From: Tilletiaria anomala UBC 951 | Taxonomy: Eukaryota > Basidiomycota > Exobasidiomycetes > Georgefischeriales > Tilletiariaceae | NCBI RefSeq assembly: GCF_000711695.1 | Contig: NW_013547021.1 | Span: forward strand, 372,001-436,000 | Direction: 5' to 3' | Length of the DNA stretch: 64,000 nt | Shown: in pieces, positions 43,168 through 54,475 of the stretch | Layout of the letters: each line of letters begins with the position of its first letter | How positions within the stretch are numbered: position 1 is the first letter of the stretch | Program-made: the position numbers and the translations under genes | Notes under the pieces: generated by a model | What the model was told of the DNA's origin: nothing | The model's input: only the letters and a program-made list of their open reading frames with translations | The model's database searches: none

Positions 43168-44294
43168 CTGAACACTGATTATGACTTTGCCAATGCGTTG
43201 CTGGTTAAGCTGGCAGTGGCATGCCTCTGCTGCATCCTTGAAAACGAAGACCTTGTCGACAAGCGGCTTGATCTTGTGCACATCGATGAGTCGGTCCGTG
43301 TCTTTGAACATCTCGCGTGACCCGACAAGGAGACCGCGGAGTACGCAGTTCTTGGACAGCGTGTAGAACATAAAGTCAACCTTCTTGCTGAAACTACCAA
43401 CGAATCCGATGGAGACGACGCCACCGTGTGCGAGTGCGGTAAAGCCTTTTCAATCGTGACCATGCCACCAATTGGTGCATCGTAAGCAAGTATTGTCAGT
43501 ACGGGAAGAAACCCCCTGGCTCTGGTTACGCTTTTGGAACGCGCTTCGATACCTCGCCGAGCCGGTCCGATCACGCAGTCGATTTCTTTCTTTGCGACGT
43601 CCAGCTTGTCACCCGAAGAGTTAGTGATACCCGCCTTTGCACCGGCTGCAGTATCGAGCTGAAGTGCAAAGACCGAGACGTTGAGCGTTCCTTCGGCAAC
43701 GATGCTGTCTCTGGGCCTGAGTGCATGCCCTGGCAAGCCGCACAATGCGTTCTACGCGATGACAGCAGAGCATGGCAGCGTCATCACTCCCTCGTAGCTG
43801 AGATGCTTTGGGATGCGAACAACGTACGTCGCCCTGCCTGAGTCGTGCATCGAAAGGATGTCGTCCCAAGCCCCGCCGAGAGTAAACGCCGCTTCTTCGT
43901 CGTCCGGGTCGGAGCTCTTTTGGTGGTGACCATTGACGATGAAGCAAACGCGGTCGGCCTCCTGCCACTTGTCACCTTTGAGTCGCTGAAGGCAATCTCG
44001 CCGGCGCCGTCAGACAGAAGGATGTTCTCTTCGTCCTTCAGGGCCAGACAAAACTTGCCATGCGAGCCTCAAGCGCAGCCAAGGGAAGGTCAGAGTCCGA
44101 TCGAGCGCACCCGTCCCGCGCTCATTCGCCATATACACGATAAGGTCGCAGAAACTTAAACTAGATGCGTAACCTTTGACGAAGACATCCTTGTCGCTGA
44201 CTTTAGGGATCGGACCATCTTTAAGCTGCAATGAGCCGACGTCCGTTCGCTTAGAGATCTTCGGCAAAGAGTAAAATTGCCTTGTGTCGGCCAT
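43168..44294 (-). pseudogene. Decayed medium-chain zinc-type alcohol dehydrogenase-like gene
   Basis: Pieces of an NAD(P)-dependent oxidoreductase of the MDR superfamily lie in order over 1.1 kb but in changing frames. The N-terminus MADTRQFYSLPKISKRTDVG and VKGYASSLSFCDLIVYM comes first, then LLSDGAGEIAFSDSK, WQEADRVCFIVNG, SYEGVMTLPCSAVIA followed by an in-frame stop where the family has Thr-Ala-Trp, and a C-terminal part ALAHGGVVSIGFVGSFSKKV, NCVLRGLLVGSREMFKDTDR and HKIKPLVDKVFVFKDAAEAC. At least three frame breaks and one stop are visible, and introns do not explain them all. Parts between 43450 and 43700 are badly eroded. The last 70 codons are intact, so decay is recent to moderate. 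Confidence 0.75.
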
Positions 44295-45120
44295 GTTTGC
44301 GAAGTCTATACGGCGGCCGTGTGAGGGTACAGCGTAAAGTTACTAGGTGGGAGTGTCTGTATAGTTGACCATCTTATACCGGACTGTGCGACTTCTCGCG
44401 ATCAAGCTTGCAATACAGGTTCACAGAATCAAGATGTCCTTCACCATGCGTCGATCACGAGAAGCCAGACAAGAGAGTGAGAGGGAAGGGGCGAGATGCT
44501 TGCTCGGTGACTTTCCATCTCAATCAACACATGAATGAGTGCTGTGCGCTTTGACTGTGTATTGCACCGAACTTGCAATACAACAGATGGGATCATGTTT
44601 TGATGAACAGAATGGTTCGTGTTGTGGAGCGCAGACCGACCTGCCTCAGCACACTTCTGGGCTCTTGCAACTTGGCAAGTCGGCAGATTCTCAAAGGCGC
44701 AACATGTCGGTAAATTGTCGACCCACAACGTTGATGCTCAGTTGAAAAGGTCTCCTGCGCAAGCATGCCATGAATCACGTCGGTATCCGCTGAACGAGCA
44801 CGAGCACAAGAGCCCTACGTAGTACCACTTACATGGTACCACTGTGCAGCAGCGTTCACCTTGCTAGCAAGAGCAATAGCAACCCGCTGATCATCAGATC
44901 AAAGAAAGTTGTTTCGCGTCTGCTACCTTCATCGAGAGGCCGCAGAAAGTAAGATACATGTGGTGACAAATGGCCAGATAGAAGCCAATGTGGTTGCCCG
45001 GAGTGAAAGTCGGAGCGGGGAGGGACAAATTAGGGGCTAATGATGAGTGTATAGCGAGCGACGAACTGTGCCAAGGGATGGGTATCGTGCACAGCGTCCT
45101 TGCATGAGTTTCTAACCCGT
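44295..45120. other. Gap between the pseudogene and chitin deacetylase
   Basis: 826 bp with no supported gene. It contains the former promoter of the dehydrogenase and the 3' end of the deacetylase gene. Confidence 0.35.
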
Positions 45121-46047
45121 TTAGCATTTCCAGCTGTCGTTCTTGTCCTCTGGCTGCTGTACGTAGTCATACCACTGGCCATCGTCACTTCCGCTGCCAA
45201 CGCACTCCATGGCCGTTACTAGTTCGTAACCCTTTTGCTGCAGCATCGGAAGAGCGTGCGGCATGACATTGTACGACGTCGTCTTGATCGTCTCGTGCGA
45301 TAGGACCATGTGCGACTTTGGGTAACTATTCATGACCTTGTTCATGACGTTACGCGAGTAAGCGACCGTGGCACCGTCGGCATCCTTGGTGTCCCGATCC
45401 CAGAGGATGATGGCGGTGTAACCACGACGGGCGAGTACTTCGCGAGATTCCGTGTTGATAGAACCGTACGGCGGTCGGAACACCCTAGGTCGGACGCCGA
45501 GAATCTTGATCATAGCACGCTCCAGCTTTCCAAGCTCTTGATCCAGCTCACTAGTGCTGAGCTTGGTTATGTCCGCGTGACTCCAGGTGTGAGAGCTGCG
45601 CATGGAAAGGAGAGCCGCCTGTCAGGAAGCTGTCATTGATTGCGGTGCAGAGAAACAGCTACTCACCCGATCAGGTGCCCGGCATCGAAGGCACGACGAA
45701 TCTCGTCGGCGTAGTCATAGATGCATCCGCTAAGCAGCGGCACAAGCAGCAAAGGTCAGTTACCACCGGTATCCTCTTCGGTCTCGCACCACTCACTAGT
45801 TGTTGCCATTGAGGAAGAATGATGCTTTAGCGCCAGCATTCTGTAGCTCATTCAGCAGCTTGGGCTCGTACTTCCATGGGCCATCGTCGAAAGTCAATGC
45901 GATCTTGCCATCACTGTTACAGGTGTCGTAGACGGGTACGCGCGGGGTGCGAGTAGCTAAGCCCTCGAGAGGAGTTGCGCTCGAAGACGAGAGAAAGGTC
46001 AAAGCGATGACCGAGGAGAGAAAGACGTTGCGAAGAGAGGTCAACAT
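45121..46047 (-). CDS. Secreted chitin (polysaccharide) deacetylase, CE4 family
   Basis: This enzyme removes N-acetyl groups from chitin, making chitosan in the cell wall. Exons 46047-45797, 45729-45667 and 45595-45121 give 262 residues. The N-terminus MLTSLRNVFLSSVIALTFLS is a signal peptide. Catalytic motifs of carbohydrate esterase family 4 are all present: TFDDGPWKYEP (catalytic base and metal Asp), GSHTWSHADIT (metal His pair, formed across the exon 2/3 joint), RVFRPPYGSIN, ILWDRDTKDAD and MVLSHETIK. The C-terminus ends in QPEDKNDSWKC, without a Ser/Thr-rich GPI tail. All expected catalytic residues are intact, so it should be active. The size is that of compact basidiomycete deacetylases. 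It could act on wall chitin or help hide the fungus from hosts. Confidence 0.92.
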
Positions 46048-48889
46048 GGTTGCTTGGTCACCTTCAATCGGAGCTTGGGCTGTTGGTTTTGGATATCGGG
46101 CTCCCGAATCGGTTGCGCCGTGGAGATGAATCAAAAGGAGCGTGTGTTATCGTCGACGGACGGACTGGGATAAGAGAAAACAATGCTGCAGGAGTAGAAA
46201 GTCTAAGACGGGATGAAGAAACATGGACAAGTGAATTAGGGAGCCAGACGTCACACAGCTTATTTATACGCCAGCAGCCACGACTTCTATCATCTTCGAC
46301 TTTAGTCTTTGCGGAAATCATGTTGTGAGCGTGTCAGCCGAGCAGTGAGCGAGCACAAGCTGCTGAGCGCTGAACTCTGCAAGTCGGATGCTCTCTGAGA
46401 GGCTCAGTGAGAGATGATCGCGTGAGTGAACAAACATACCCAGCCGGCAAGGGCTTCTTGCCGTGGATTGCGCTTGTCTCAGATAGACAACAAGCAGAAG
46501 GCTCAAGCGCTCATTCTTGCTCTGAACAGGCCGAGCTGCTCAGCAAAGGCAATGGCACAACTCCGCGCATCCGAAAGGCTGGATGTATGAGGAGCGGTGG
46601 GCTTGACAGAGTGGCCTACAGTGCCCAGCGACCCGCCAATGGAATGTTCGAATCGGCACGGTTGGACGGTCCGTCTCAGACGGGCTTTCGATCGCATGTT
46701 TCTTGCGGAAGGCAGCATCTTGGTCGCACAGATTGACCAGCCGCAAGTCTAGAGTCTGGTGATTTGAAATGGTACGAGCCTAAGCGACCATCGGCTATCA
46801 TGGGCAGTGGGCATGCCAATGCCAACTACTCCAAAGTCCAGGCGGCATTTTGCACATCATTTGATCGTAGCCAAGGGACATCCCGAACATGCCTCGTGCA
46901 TTGTCCGGTGTCGTCTCCCATCCTCTCTCATGAAGTCTCGGCGCGAAGAGCCAGCAATGTATCAGGCGATTGGCCAGTGCCCGCCTGTGCCAGGCGAGTG
47001 GTGACGCAACACTCCAATTGTGGCCATAGCCGGGGCAGTCTGCAGATAGCAATGCCTTCTGCCTGCGTCAGGCCGCGTCACATGCTTGCAAGGAGGCTGC
47101 CTCGCATGGGACTCTAAGACAATTGGGAATCGAAGCTCCACTGGGCACTGGCGCTCTGCATCCCGCACATTGTGCCCAGCGGATGCGGGCAAGCAGACTA
47201 GAGTGCTGAAGCCTGGAATCAGGGGAAGTACTGACTGCGACGAGAACAACGCTGCTTGATGTCAGTCGGCTCGCCTCCTTGCGTGCAGGCACGCCTTGGT
47301 GTCACGCACAAGCGACAACCTGGGCCCTGGCCACGCAACCGTCACGTTTCCGCACTCGGTCTTTGATTGAAATCACGTGACCTAATTTACATCTATACGG
47401 GCGCCCTCTCGGCCTTTCCAAACTCCAACCCCTTGTGAGAAATACAGTTCTCAAGCAGGTGGCGGCCACACAGCATTGGTTCGCACACTCGTCATGCGAT
47501 CGTTGTCGTCAAACGCCAGCTCGCGCGCTCACGATCTACGATGGCTGTTTCCGTCAGGCCCATCAACAGAGCGTCAGCTGCCACAGCTAATTTGAAATCC
47601 TCTCATTTTATTTATCTTGTCATTGGTCAGCCCCCCCCTAACAGATTCAGCGGCAGCCACCAGGTTTCCTCCATCTTGACCATGTATGATCGATGATTAT
47701 TGCACGGGCAGCAGCACACGGGCGTCAAGACGCCAGCAGCCAGCATTCTGTCAAGCGCGACTGATCAGCAGTCGGACTGGCCCTGAACGAGTAAAATGAA
47801 GGGGTTTTCAACTAATATACCTTCATCGTCACCATGATTTACTAAAGAGGGCGAGCTGACATGATTCGGCTCATTTCTGAATACCTGGATGAGTATGTAC
47901 TCGCCAATTTGTTATTGAATGCATGGCTGAATTGATGAAATCAAATAGTAGTGGCTAGTTGATCGCCGACGCTTTGGCATTGGTGTGGAAGCTTTTGACG
48001 CCTTCGTAGGAGTGGGATGGTGAGCGATTCGTATTGACTATTGGTTCCCTCACACCCTGCCTATGACAAACTTAAGTTTCGCCAGCACACCACTCGAAGG
48101 CACCTCTCATACGTGTTAATTCGGCCGCAGCAGAACAAGCAGATGGTATATTCGAACTCATCTGACGCTACCTTTCCTTACTCACTGGAGGTTTGTCAGA
48201 ATGATAGAAGCACCCTGATGCGTTTGACGCTGCTGGTAAGCATTTAATCCAGGCCTTGATTATGACTTGATGTCTCTGCAAGTTAAGAAGGGCAACAGAA
48301 GCTCGTTCGAGGCTCATTACAGCTCGCACATTAGACATGCCAGCATATCGAGCCGGCTCTGGATGCGACTCACCCTTCGATGCGGATCCTGGAATTTCTG
48401 ACAAAAGAGTACTACTCATCTTGTAGAATGGGGCGCATGTATGCCGCTTCGTAGACTGAAGCATTTGCGTCAAGGCAAGACGTTACCCTTCGTCAAAGTC
48501 GCTAAATCTCCTTCGATGGTCTATCGTCCTGGATCGTCTCTCCAAAGCACCCAAAGCTAATACCAACGCTGCACTTGCACTCATACCCTGCTTTGTACTA
48601 TAAAAGGTACTACGTGCTGTCCATCGTAGGGCGTCTACTCGCTGCTAGCGATAAGGATCGAGCTGTGTGATGAAGTCTGCTGAAGGAACATCCACCCTGC
48701 CTTACTATGTCATTCTAGGACCCTTTGCAGCGGCAGTCCTGCCACGCGCAGTTTGGCGCTGAGCCAGATGGACGCTACGGCCGCTGCTGATGTGAAGAAG
48801 AGATTCGGCTTTCGGCCGCGCTTGCATATCGTACACTATCGAGGCTCATCTTTGAGGACCCAACGTGTGCAACCTTAGGAGACGTCAAA
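46048..48889. other. 2.8-kb gene-poor region
   Basis: Neither strand has a supported gene. Part of it is upstream of the deacetylase, and part precedes the decayed ferric reductase, including a TATA-like ctataaaagg near 48600. A run of seven Cs lies near 47632. The composition is less G/C-rich than around the genes. Confidence 0.4.
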
Positions 48890-50831
48890 TGGACTCGTCA
48901 GCATCCGTGTACCGAGCTGGATCCCTTTACTACTCATTCTGACCGTTCCCATCGTCCAAATTCATTGCTTCTTTGCATTTTCCACCATCCTGGCGGTCGA
49001 GTACAGCACTGTGTGCGCACCGTATCCCTCCGCCACAGCTTGAAACAGAGACTGATCATGATGTCATTGTGCTCGTAGCTTACATAGCAACGGCAGCCGT
49101 TGCTCTCAACTCTTTCCCTACTTCTTCGACTGCCCATCGGTGCTGACGTTGGATCAGTCGCCAATCGTCATCATCGTCGCGGGGCGCAACTCTGCCATCG
49201 CGTTGTTAAGCGGCATGTCATACAATACACAATTTCTGTTCTATCTGTAGTAGGCCGCGCGCATCTTGGTCGCCCTCGTCTTGTCGCGCGTGATTGGATA
49301 CACCATCGTCTATGCTCGCAAAGGGACGTACGGTCACATCATTGCCGAGTCGTATGCGCGTTGAGGGTATTGCTACCGTTGCGATGCTTGCAAACTTGTG
49401 ATTCTCACTGACACTCTTCCACAGCTTGTCCTATGAGGTGAGCAACCGGACGCCAAGCGATGAACCGTCTCGCTGTTTCTGGCCATTGTTGATGCTATGC
49501 TTGTGGCAGGTATCCTTGGTGCTGCATATCCTCGTCATTGTCATGGCCATCGTGTCGATGTAGAAGCACCTCAGCAAACTGTGACACCCGCAAGCCTACA
49601 CCTTGGCTGCAGTCGCATTCTGGTCTTCGAATGCGCGCTCCCTTTTGCTCGTGTCTCTTTCCTTCATCTCGGCTTTGGCAGTGGCGGCAATAACTGGATA
49701 ACCAAGAGTCGGCCTCGGGTGCTGTTGGACGGCACGCTGTACATTCGCGTTTCCCTGCTGATGGGAGCGCAAAGACTCTGCTTGCTGCGAAGCCTGGTCA
49801 GCACGTTAACACAAACTGCCCGAGCGTATTGCCTCTGTCAACGTATCCGTAGAACTTCATTACGAATGGTTTCGATGAGCAGCAAGGCAGGGCGTACCTC
49901 GGACTGCGTGTTCAACGGTGCAAAGGATTCACTAGACATCTGGCCAAGAAGATCCAAGCCTCTGCTAGCAATAATCACGAATGCGAAGCTTTCTTGGAAG
50001 GGTCGGAGGGTCAAGCGCTGAATGTTGATGGATACCAGAGCATCCTCCTCTCGCGGAGGAGTTTGGCATAACACACGGCCTCTCGGTTCTCCTGCACGCT
50101 CTGCACACCAATGCTCATCGGGGGTCTCGTCGCCAATTAAAGACGGCAAGCGGAAAAAGAACAAGGCAGTCTGCGCCGCATGCTCATTTTGGTATGGGCC
50201 TAAAAGAACCAGCAACCTTTCAGCATTGCCTTCCCGTACTTGCTCGCAGCCCAACTTGTGCTGAATAACGTACCCACCTCTCGCGAGCTCACTACCCAAT
50301 GCTTCGTTAGCCAGGCGTCACGAAGGCCTGCTGACTTGAGCAGACCACCCGACAGTCCTGCACCGTCGCAAGTGTCGCCTACTCCTTCTAGCGCAGAAAA
50401 GAGCTGCGTTTCAGCCGCTTCCATTGCCTCGTCATCGCAGGAGTCATAACCAACGCTCCAGACTGCGGCTGCGACGGCGACCAAGACGATCTCGCCGCTG
50501 TCAAAGGCGAAGATTTCCACGCTGGCGGATGACATGCTTACTCGTCTTGCTGATAGTCAGGAATCCTTGCCGAAAGGCATCGCAAGGCTGCGAGCAAGTA
50601 TGACACTCGATTTTAGTTGTGGCAGACCGGGCCTGCACGCTGAGCTTGACCAAGCTGTTGAAGTGCAGCGTCCGCAGAAGCAGCAGCACGGTCAGGACAG
50701 CGGTGCCGCTCGACGGACCGCTGCCGTCTCGTGTGGACCCGACTGCTTTAGCGATGCTGGGCACAAATGCATCAGTCGGATGAGGACGTCAGGTGTAGAC
50801 TTGGATTTCAAGGAGGAATACTTCGCTTGGT
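48890..50831 (+). pseudogene. Decayed ferric reductase, duplicate of the gene downstream
   Basis: Scattered plus-strand pieces match the neighbouring ferric reductase in the same order. Near 48905 a membrane segment reads PLLLILTVPIVQIHCFFAFS; near 49150-49240 comes SPIVIIVAGRNSAIALLSGM followed by SYNTQFLF, parallel to LPIVFLLAGRNSPVAILSGI in the intact copy. Around 49730 the text DGTLYIRVSLLMG parallels DGTLHIRVFLPGR. The end DLDFKEEYFAW parallels SIDYFEEAFAW. Frames change many times and stops are frequent, so no protein can be made. Order and spacing show a tandem gene duplication in which the upstream copy died; some pieces in between are hard to align by eye. Confidence 0.78.
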
Positions 50832-50956
50832 GAGAGCATTCTAGCAGCATGTACGATAAACGCGTATTTGGTAGATCTCCTAAAGTATAGATGTTCAAAC
50901 CAAACAGCGCTGAAACAGGCAGGCAGTTCTGCAAATGAGGGCACGGGCTACGGATC

Positions 50957-51010
50957 TGATGTGCCGATGTGCTAATGCGGTGATGTGCTGATGTGCTGGT
51001 TGGTGATGGA
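50957..51010 (+). repeat. Imperfect tandem repeat of gatgtgct-like units
   Basis: The stretch repeats gatgtgc, gatgtgct, gatgtgct and gatgtgctgg with small changes (ctgatgtgccgatgtgctaa is its start). About six units of 7-10 bp are seen. It looks like a young microsatellite between the two reductase copies. Confidence 0.7.
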
Positions 51011-51151
51011 ACTCAATTGATCTCCTTTGGAAGACCCTACAATTTGAAGAGGAGTCCCATTTCTGACGCTCCACGTCGGCGGTTGGGCCCTAAGCCGACA
51101 ACTCAACTTCCAAGGATCGTCTGCAGTCCAGCAAGATGTCTCACTGAATCG

Positions 51152-51160
51152 ATCTGATAA
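51152..51160 (+). promoter_or_regulatory. Candidate GATA-type iron-repressor site (Urbs1-like)
   Basis: The sequence atctgataa matches the consensus ATC(T/A)GATAA published for the Ustilago Urbs1 repressor of iron-uptake genes. It lies about 0.9-1.1 kb before the reductase coding start. A 9-base match with one degenerate position is rarely expected by chance in 1.2 kb, but function is untested. Confidence 0.5.
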
Positions 51161-52282
51161 GGAGTGGATCCTGTTGCAGCTGGACACGACTTCGCTCACG
51201 GTATCAACAATCGATCATTCAGGCACCAGTCTCCTCCCAAGTGCAGGTTCAACTGCGTCTTGAGACTTGGATGGATCAGGGTGGACTGCGCTTCCGGGTC
51301 CTGCAGCCACGCTGGCACGACAATCTAAAATGGTTCTAGCACGCAATACATTTCAATCAGGCACTATTATCCATCGCCTCATCACTTTCCATCTCAGGAA
51401 TACAAGATCCAATCAATCCAGCCCGCAATCTCCGCACATGCCTGGTGAGGTATATCGCTGCATAGGCGCTATCGATCTAGGTATCGATCACCGGAGTCAC
51501 GCGTATGTTCTGATATCTGTGGCATGAGAGGCATGCAGCTGGCCGTGTCCGAATATGCCCTGCTGCATGTGTAATTTGGTGCAATCGTTCGCTCAAGCGT
51601 CAGTATGTGTTAATGACCACTGTGGATTGACTGCTGACGTGCTAGATGGCAGAACTTCTTATCGCTTCTAGCAATTGGCCGCATATTCATCAATGGGGAG
51701 TCCAGGCCGGAGCTACAGACGATCGTCATCGCATCCGATTACAAACCGGGATTACCTCGATAGCTCGTCGAGAAGTCTGTGCGAAATGCACCATATTTCA
51801 AGGAGCAGGGGCAGAAGAACCATCATTAACAGCCTATCTACAAGCTGGAATGGCTTTTGCCAATCTTTTGCAGAATATTCATGACCCATGGCTTTGAAAG
51901 GATGATCTAACGAGAGCGTACTATATAGCGAGCGCTTCTCTTTGGGGTTCCCATCGAGTATCTTCCAACATCACGTTTCTCCAATTGCTAACGGGTTGGT
52001 TCTCAAGGACTGGAGTGTTTGAGCAGGGGATCCGACAGCACCGAGCCGTCCCTTCCGCAATGGGCCACCATCCTTGGACGATAGGTGCTGATTCTTTAGC
52101 GGCAATCAACAGAAAGCCAGCAGCAGTAAGAGCTGATGCGCTGCTATCATTGACGATCTCATATCACAACAGATACCTGGTTCCTTCTATCGTCGGGTGC
52201 GTTCGGCAATGTAAAGCGTACATGCAAAGGATCATACTCATGTTCCTCCACATCCCGACGTCTACCCGTTTCATGTCTCGCT

Positions 52283-54371
52283 TTGCCTCGCTCGACCGCT
52301 GTCAGCTATGTAATTCTGGGCACCTTTACGTTCCTTGTACTCGCAAGTGCAGCATTCCACTTCATGCGCTCGCTGCTTGGGAATCGGAACATGCTATCTA
52401 CAAGATGCGATACGGCATTAGGAAGAAGCGTTCGAAATAGCATCATCGAAGCTCCGCTCTTCGGAACCCGTCGAGCAGCACCGTACTCCGCTTGTGCGGG
52501 CATTTTCAACTTCAGGGTCCCAGGTCGAGCTCACACCATCCTCATACTCGCCGCACTGCTCGCCAACGTATTGGGGCTTTTCTCCTTCTACACGTATGTA
52601 CCAGCTCATGCGGCCGCAACGTGGGTGTCTGGCAAACAGTCGTGGTTCTTTAGCAACAGTCCTTCCACGCTGACACTGCATCACGCTTGTGGCTAATATG
52701 ATTCAGTGTCGGCGACCCATGGCGCCAAGCGGTGAGGTTTTTCGCTGACCGTGCAGCATGTCTGGCAGTGGCTCAGCTTCCCATCGTCTTCCTGCTGGCT
52801 GGACGCAATTCACCCGTGGCTATCTTGAGCGGCATCTCATTCAACACGCAGATGTTGTATCACCGTTGGTTCGCCCGAATCGTCCTCTTCCAGGCGTTCG
52901 CGCACGCAGCCAGCTACACAATCCGCCATGCGCCTGGCCAGTTGAATGACTATTCTGATTTCATGGCCAAGGCGTACGTGCGATGGGGCGCGACAGCTCT
53001 CACCATGCTTGCGGCTTTGTGCTTCTTCTCGTTTACCCTCTTCCGCAAGCATTCGTACGAGGTGAGCGCTCCACGTTGCGGGATAGGTACGTTGTGAATA
53101 GGACCTCAACTAGTAATGGCCCTCGCCTCCTTCAGGTCTTTCTCGTCACCCACATCGTCTTTGTCGTGCTGACTTTAGTGGGCATCCACAAACACTTGCA
53201 AGGGGCGGGTGTCTCCCCGCTCTCCGATTTTTTTGTTATCCTCTTCTTCTCTATTGCATGCTGGCTCTTCGACAGAGGTGTCCGCACTGTCCGTCTCGTC
53301 TTCCTCAACATCGCCTTCATCGCGAGTAAGGACGGCGGCCACTTCACGCGGATGCGAGCCACAGCACTCCCAGACGGGACGCTGCACATCCGCGTCTTCC
53401 TTCCCGGCCGGGCGACAAGCGCATCGGCCATATTCTCCGCTCAGCCAGGACAGCACGTTTTCTTCGCTTGCCCTAGCATCCAAGCACTAGCTCTACATCC
53501 TTTCACTGTCATGGCGCGCGGCGTTGACCCACAGCGAGTGCAGGCATACATCGACCTCGGCGTACAACCTATGAACGGCTTCACGCGCCGCCTTGCAGCG
53601 CGGGTTCAGCGGTCGTCTGAGCACATCTTGGAATGCACGGCACTCGTAGAGGGCCCGTACGGGCGTGTGCCTTGCCTGCAGGATTATGCGAATATTGTGC
53701 TGTTCGCTGGCGGGATTGGTATTACGCACTGCTTGGCTGCGCTGTCACAAGCTCTACACGCTGCTAACTCAGCAATCGTCGACAGCGAAAAGGGACCAGT
53801 GCATGGCAGACGCATCACGCTCGTATGGGCGCACAAGGAACGCACAACGTTTAACATCGCTGTGCCGTACCTCCATGACGCTGCAACTCTTTTGAGAGAT
53901 AATCCCGATGCACCACATATCACCGTGCATGCGTTTGCCACCCGCTCGCCTATGCAGAAGACCACTTCCGACCCAATATCTCCATCCTCATCATCCCCCT
54001 CATCCGTGTCGCTTGATGCTGCAGCTTGCAAGGATCTTAGCAAGCTGCTGGTCGGCTCACCGATCTCGGAAGCGTACGCCCTCAATAAAATGGATTGCTC
54101 CTCCACTACTGCTTTTGACACACACATGCTGTCGTTGGAGGATGTACTCGACGTCAAGTTCCATTCGGGCCGACCGGTCCTCATTCGAGAGCTGGAGTGC
54201 GCGATCGAGCAAGACTCTGCTTCGCTGCTCGGTCCTGCAGAGCCAACACGCACGGCCGTCGTCTGCTGCGGCGCAGCCGCGTTTGCTGACATGGTGCGTG
54301 ACAGCGTACGGAAGACGCGTTCGGCAAAAGGTATTAGCATTGATTACTTCGAGGAGGCATTCGCATGGTGA
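52283..54371 (+). CDS. Ferric/cupric reductase transmembrane protein (5' end unresolved)
   Basis: This is a plasma-membrane flavocytochrome that reduces Fe(III) or Cu(II) with NADPH. Certain exons are up to 52593, then 52707-53061 and 53136-54371, in agreeing phases. Visible parts are a membrane segment AVSYVILGTFTFLVLASAAF, another ILILAALLANVLGLFSFYT, heme-binding His pairs in YHRWFARIVLFQAFAHAASY and VTHIVFVVLTLVGIHKH, the FAD motif HPFTVMA, NADPH motifs EGPYGRVP and FAGGIGITHCLAAL, and a C-terminal VVCCGAAAFADMV. The usual FRE order is complete. A loop of about 45 residues (QKTTSDPISPSSSSPSSVSL) sits before the last strand. The frame opens after a stop at 52153 with no ATG, so at least one upstream exon exists; a candidate ATG at 52060 opens MGHHPWTIGADS before a gtaaga donor, but the phase does not fit simply. 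Confidence 0.85.
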
Positions 54372-54475
54372 TGTACGGCTCGTCTATACAAACGCTTGAA
54401 GCAGGGAACGATGATGAGATAACTACTTGTAGCATAATCAAACGGCGCATCTCTCGCAGGTATCCTCATCCGATT

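Larger units (their letters stand above)
50832..52059. promoter_or_regulatory. Presumed promoter region of the ferric reductase
   Basis: 1.2 kb between the dead copy and the intact reductase. It carries the GATA-type site at 51152-51160 and the short repeats at 50957-51010. No coding sequence is supported. Confidence 0.45.

Noticed and set aside
46645-46665. tRNA-like T-loop gttcgaatc
   Set aside because: The flanks cannot form the T stem or an acceptor stem. Similar strings near 8815, 18060 and 59170 also fail.
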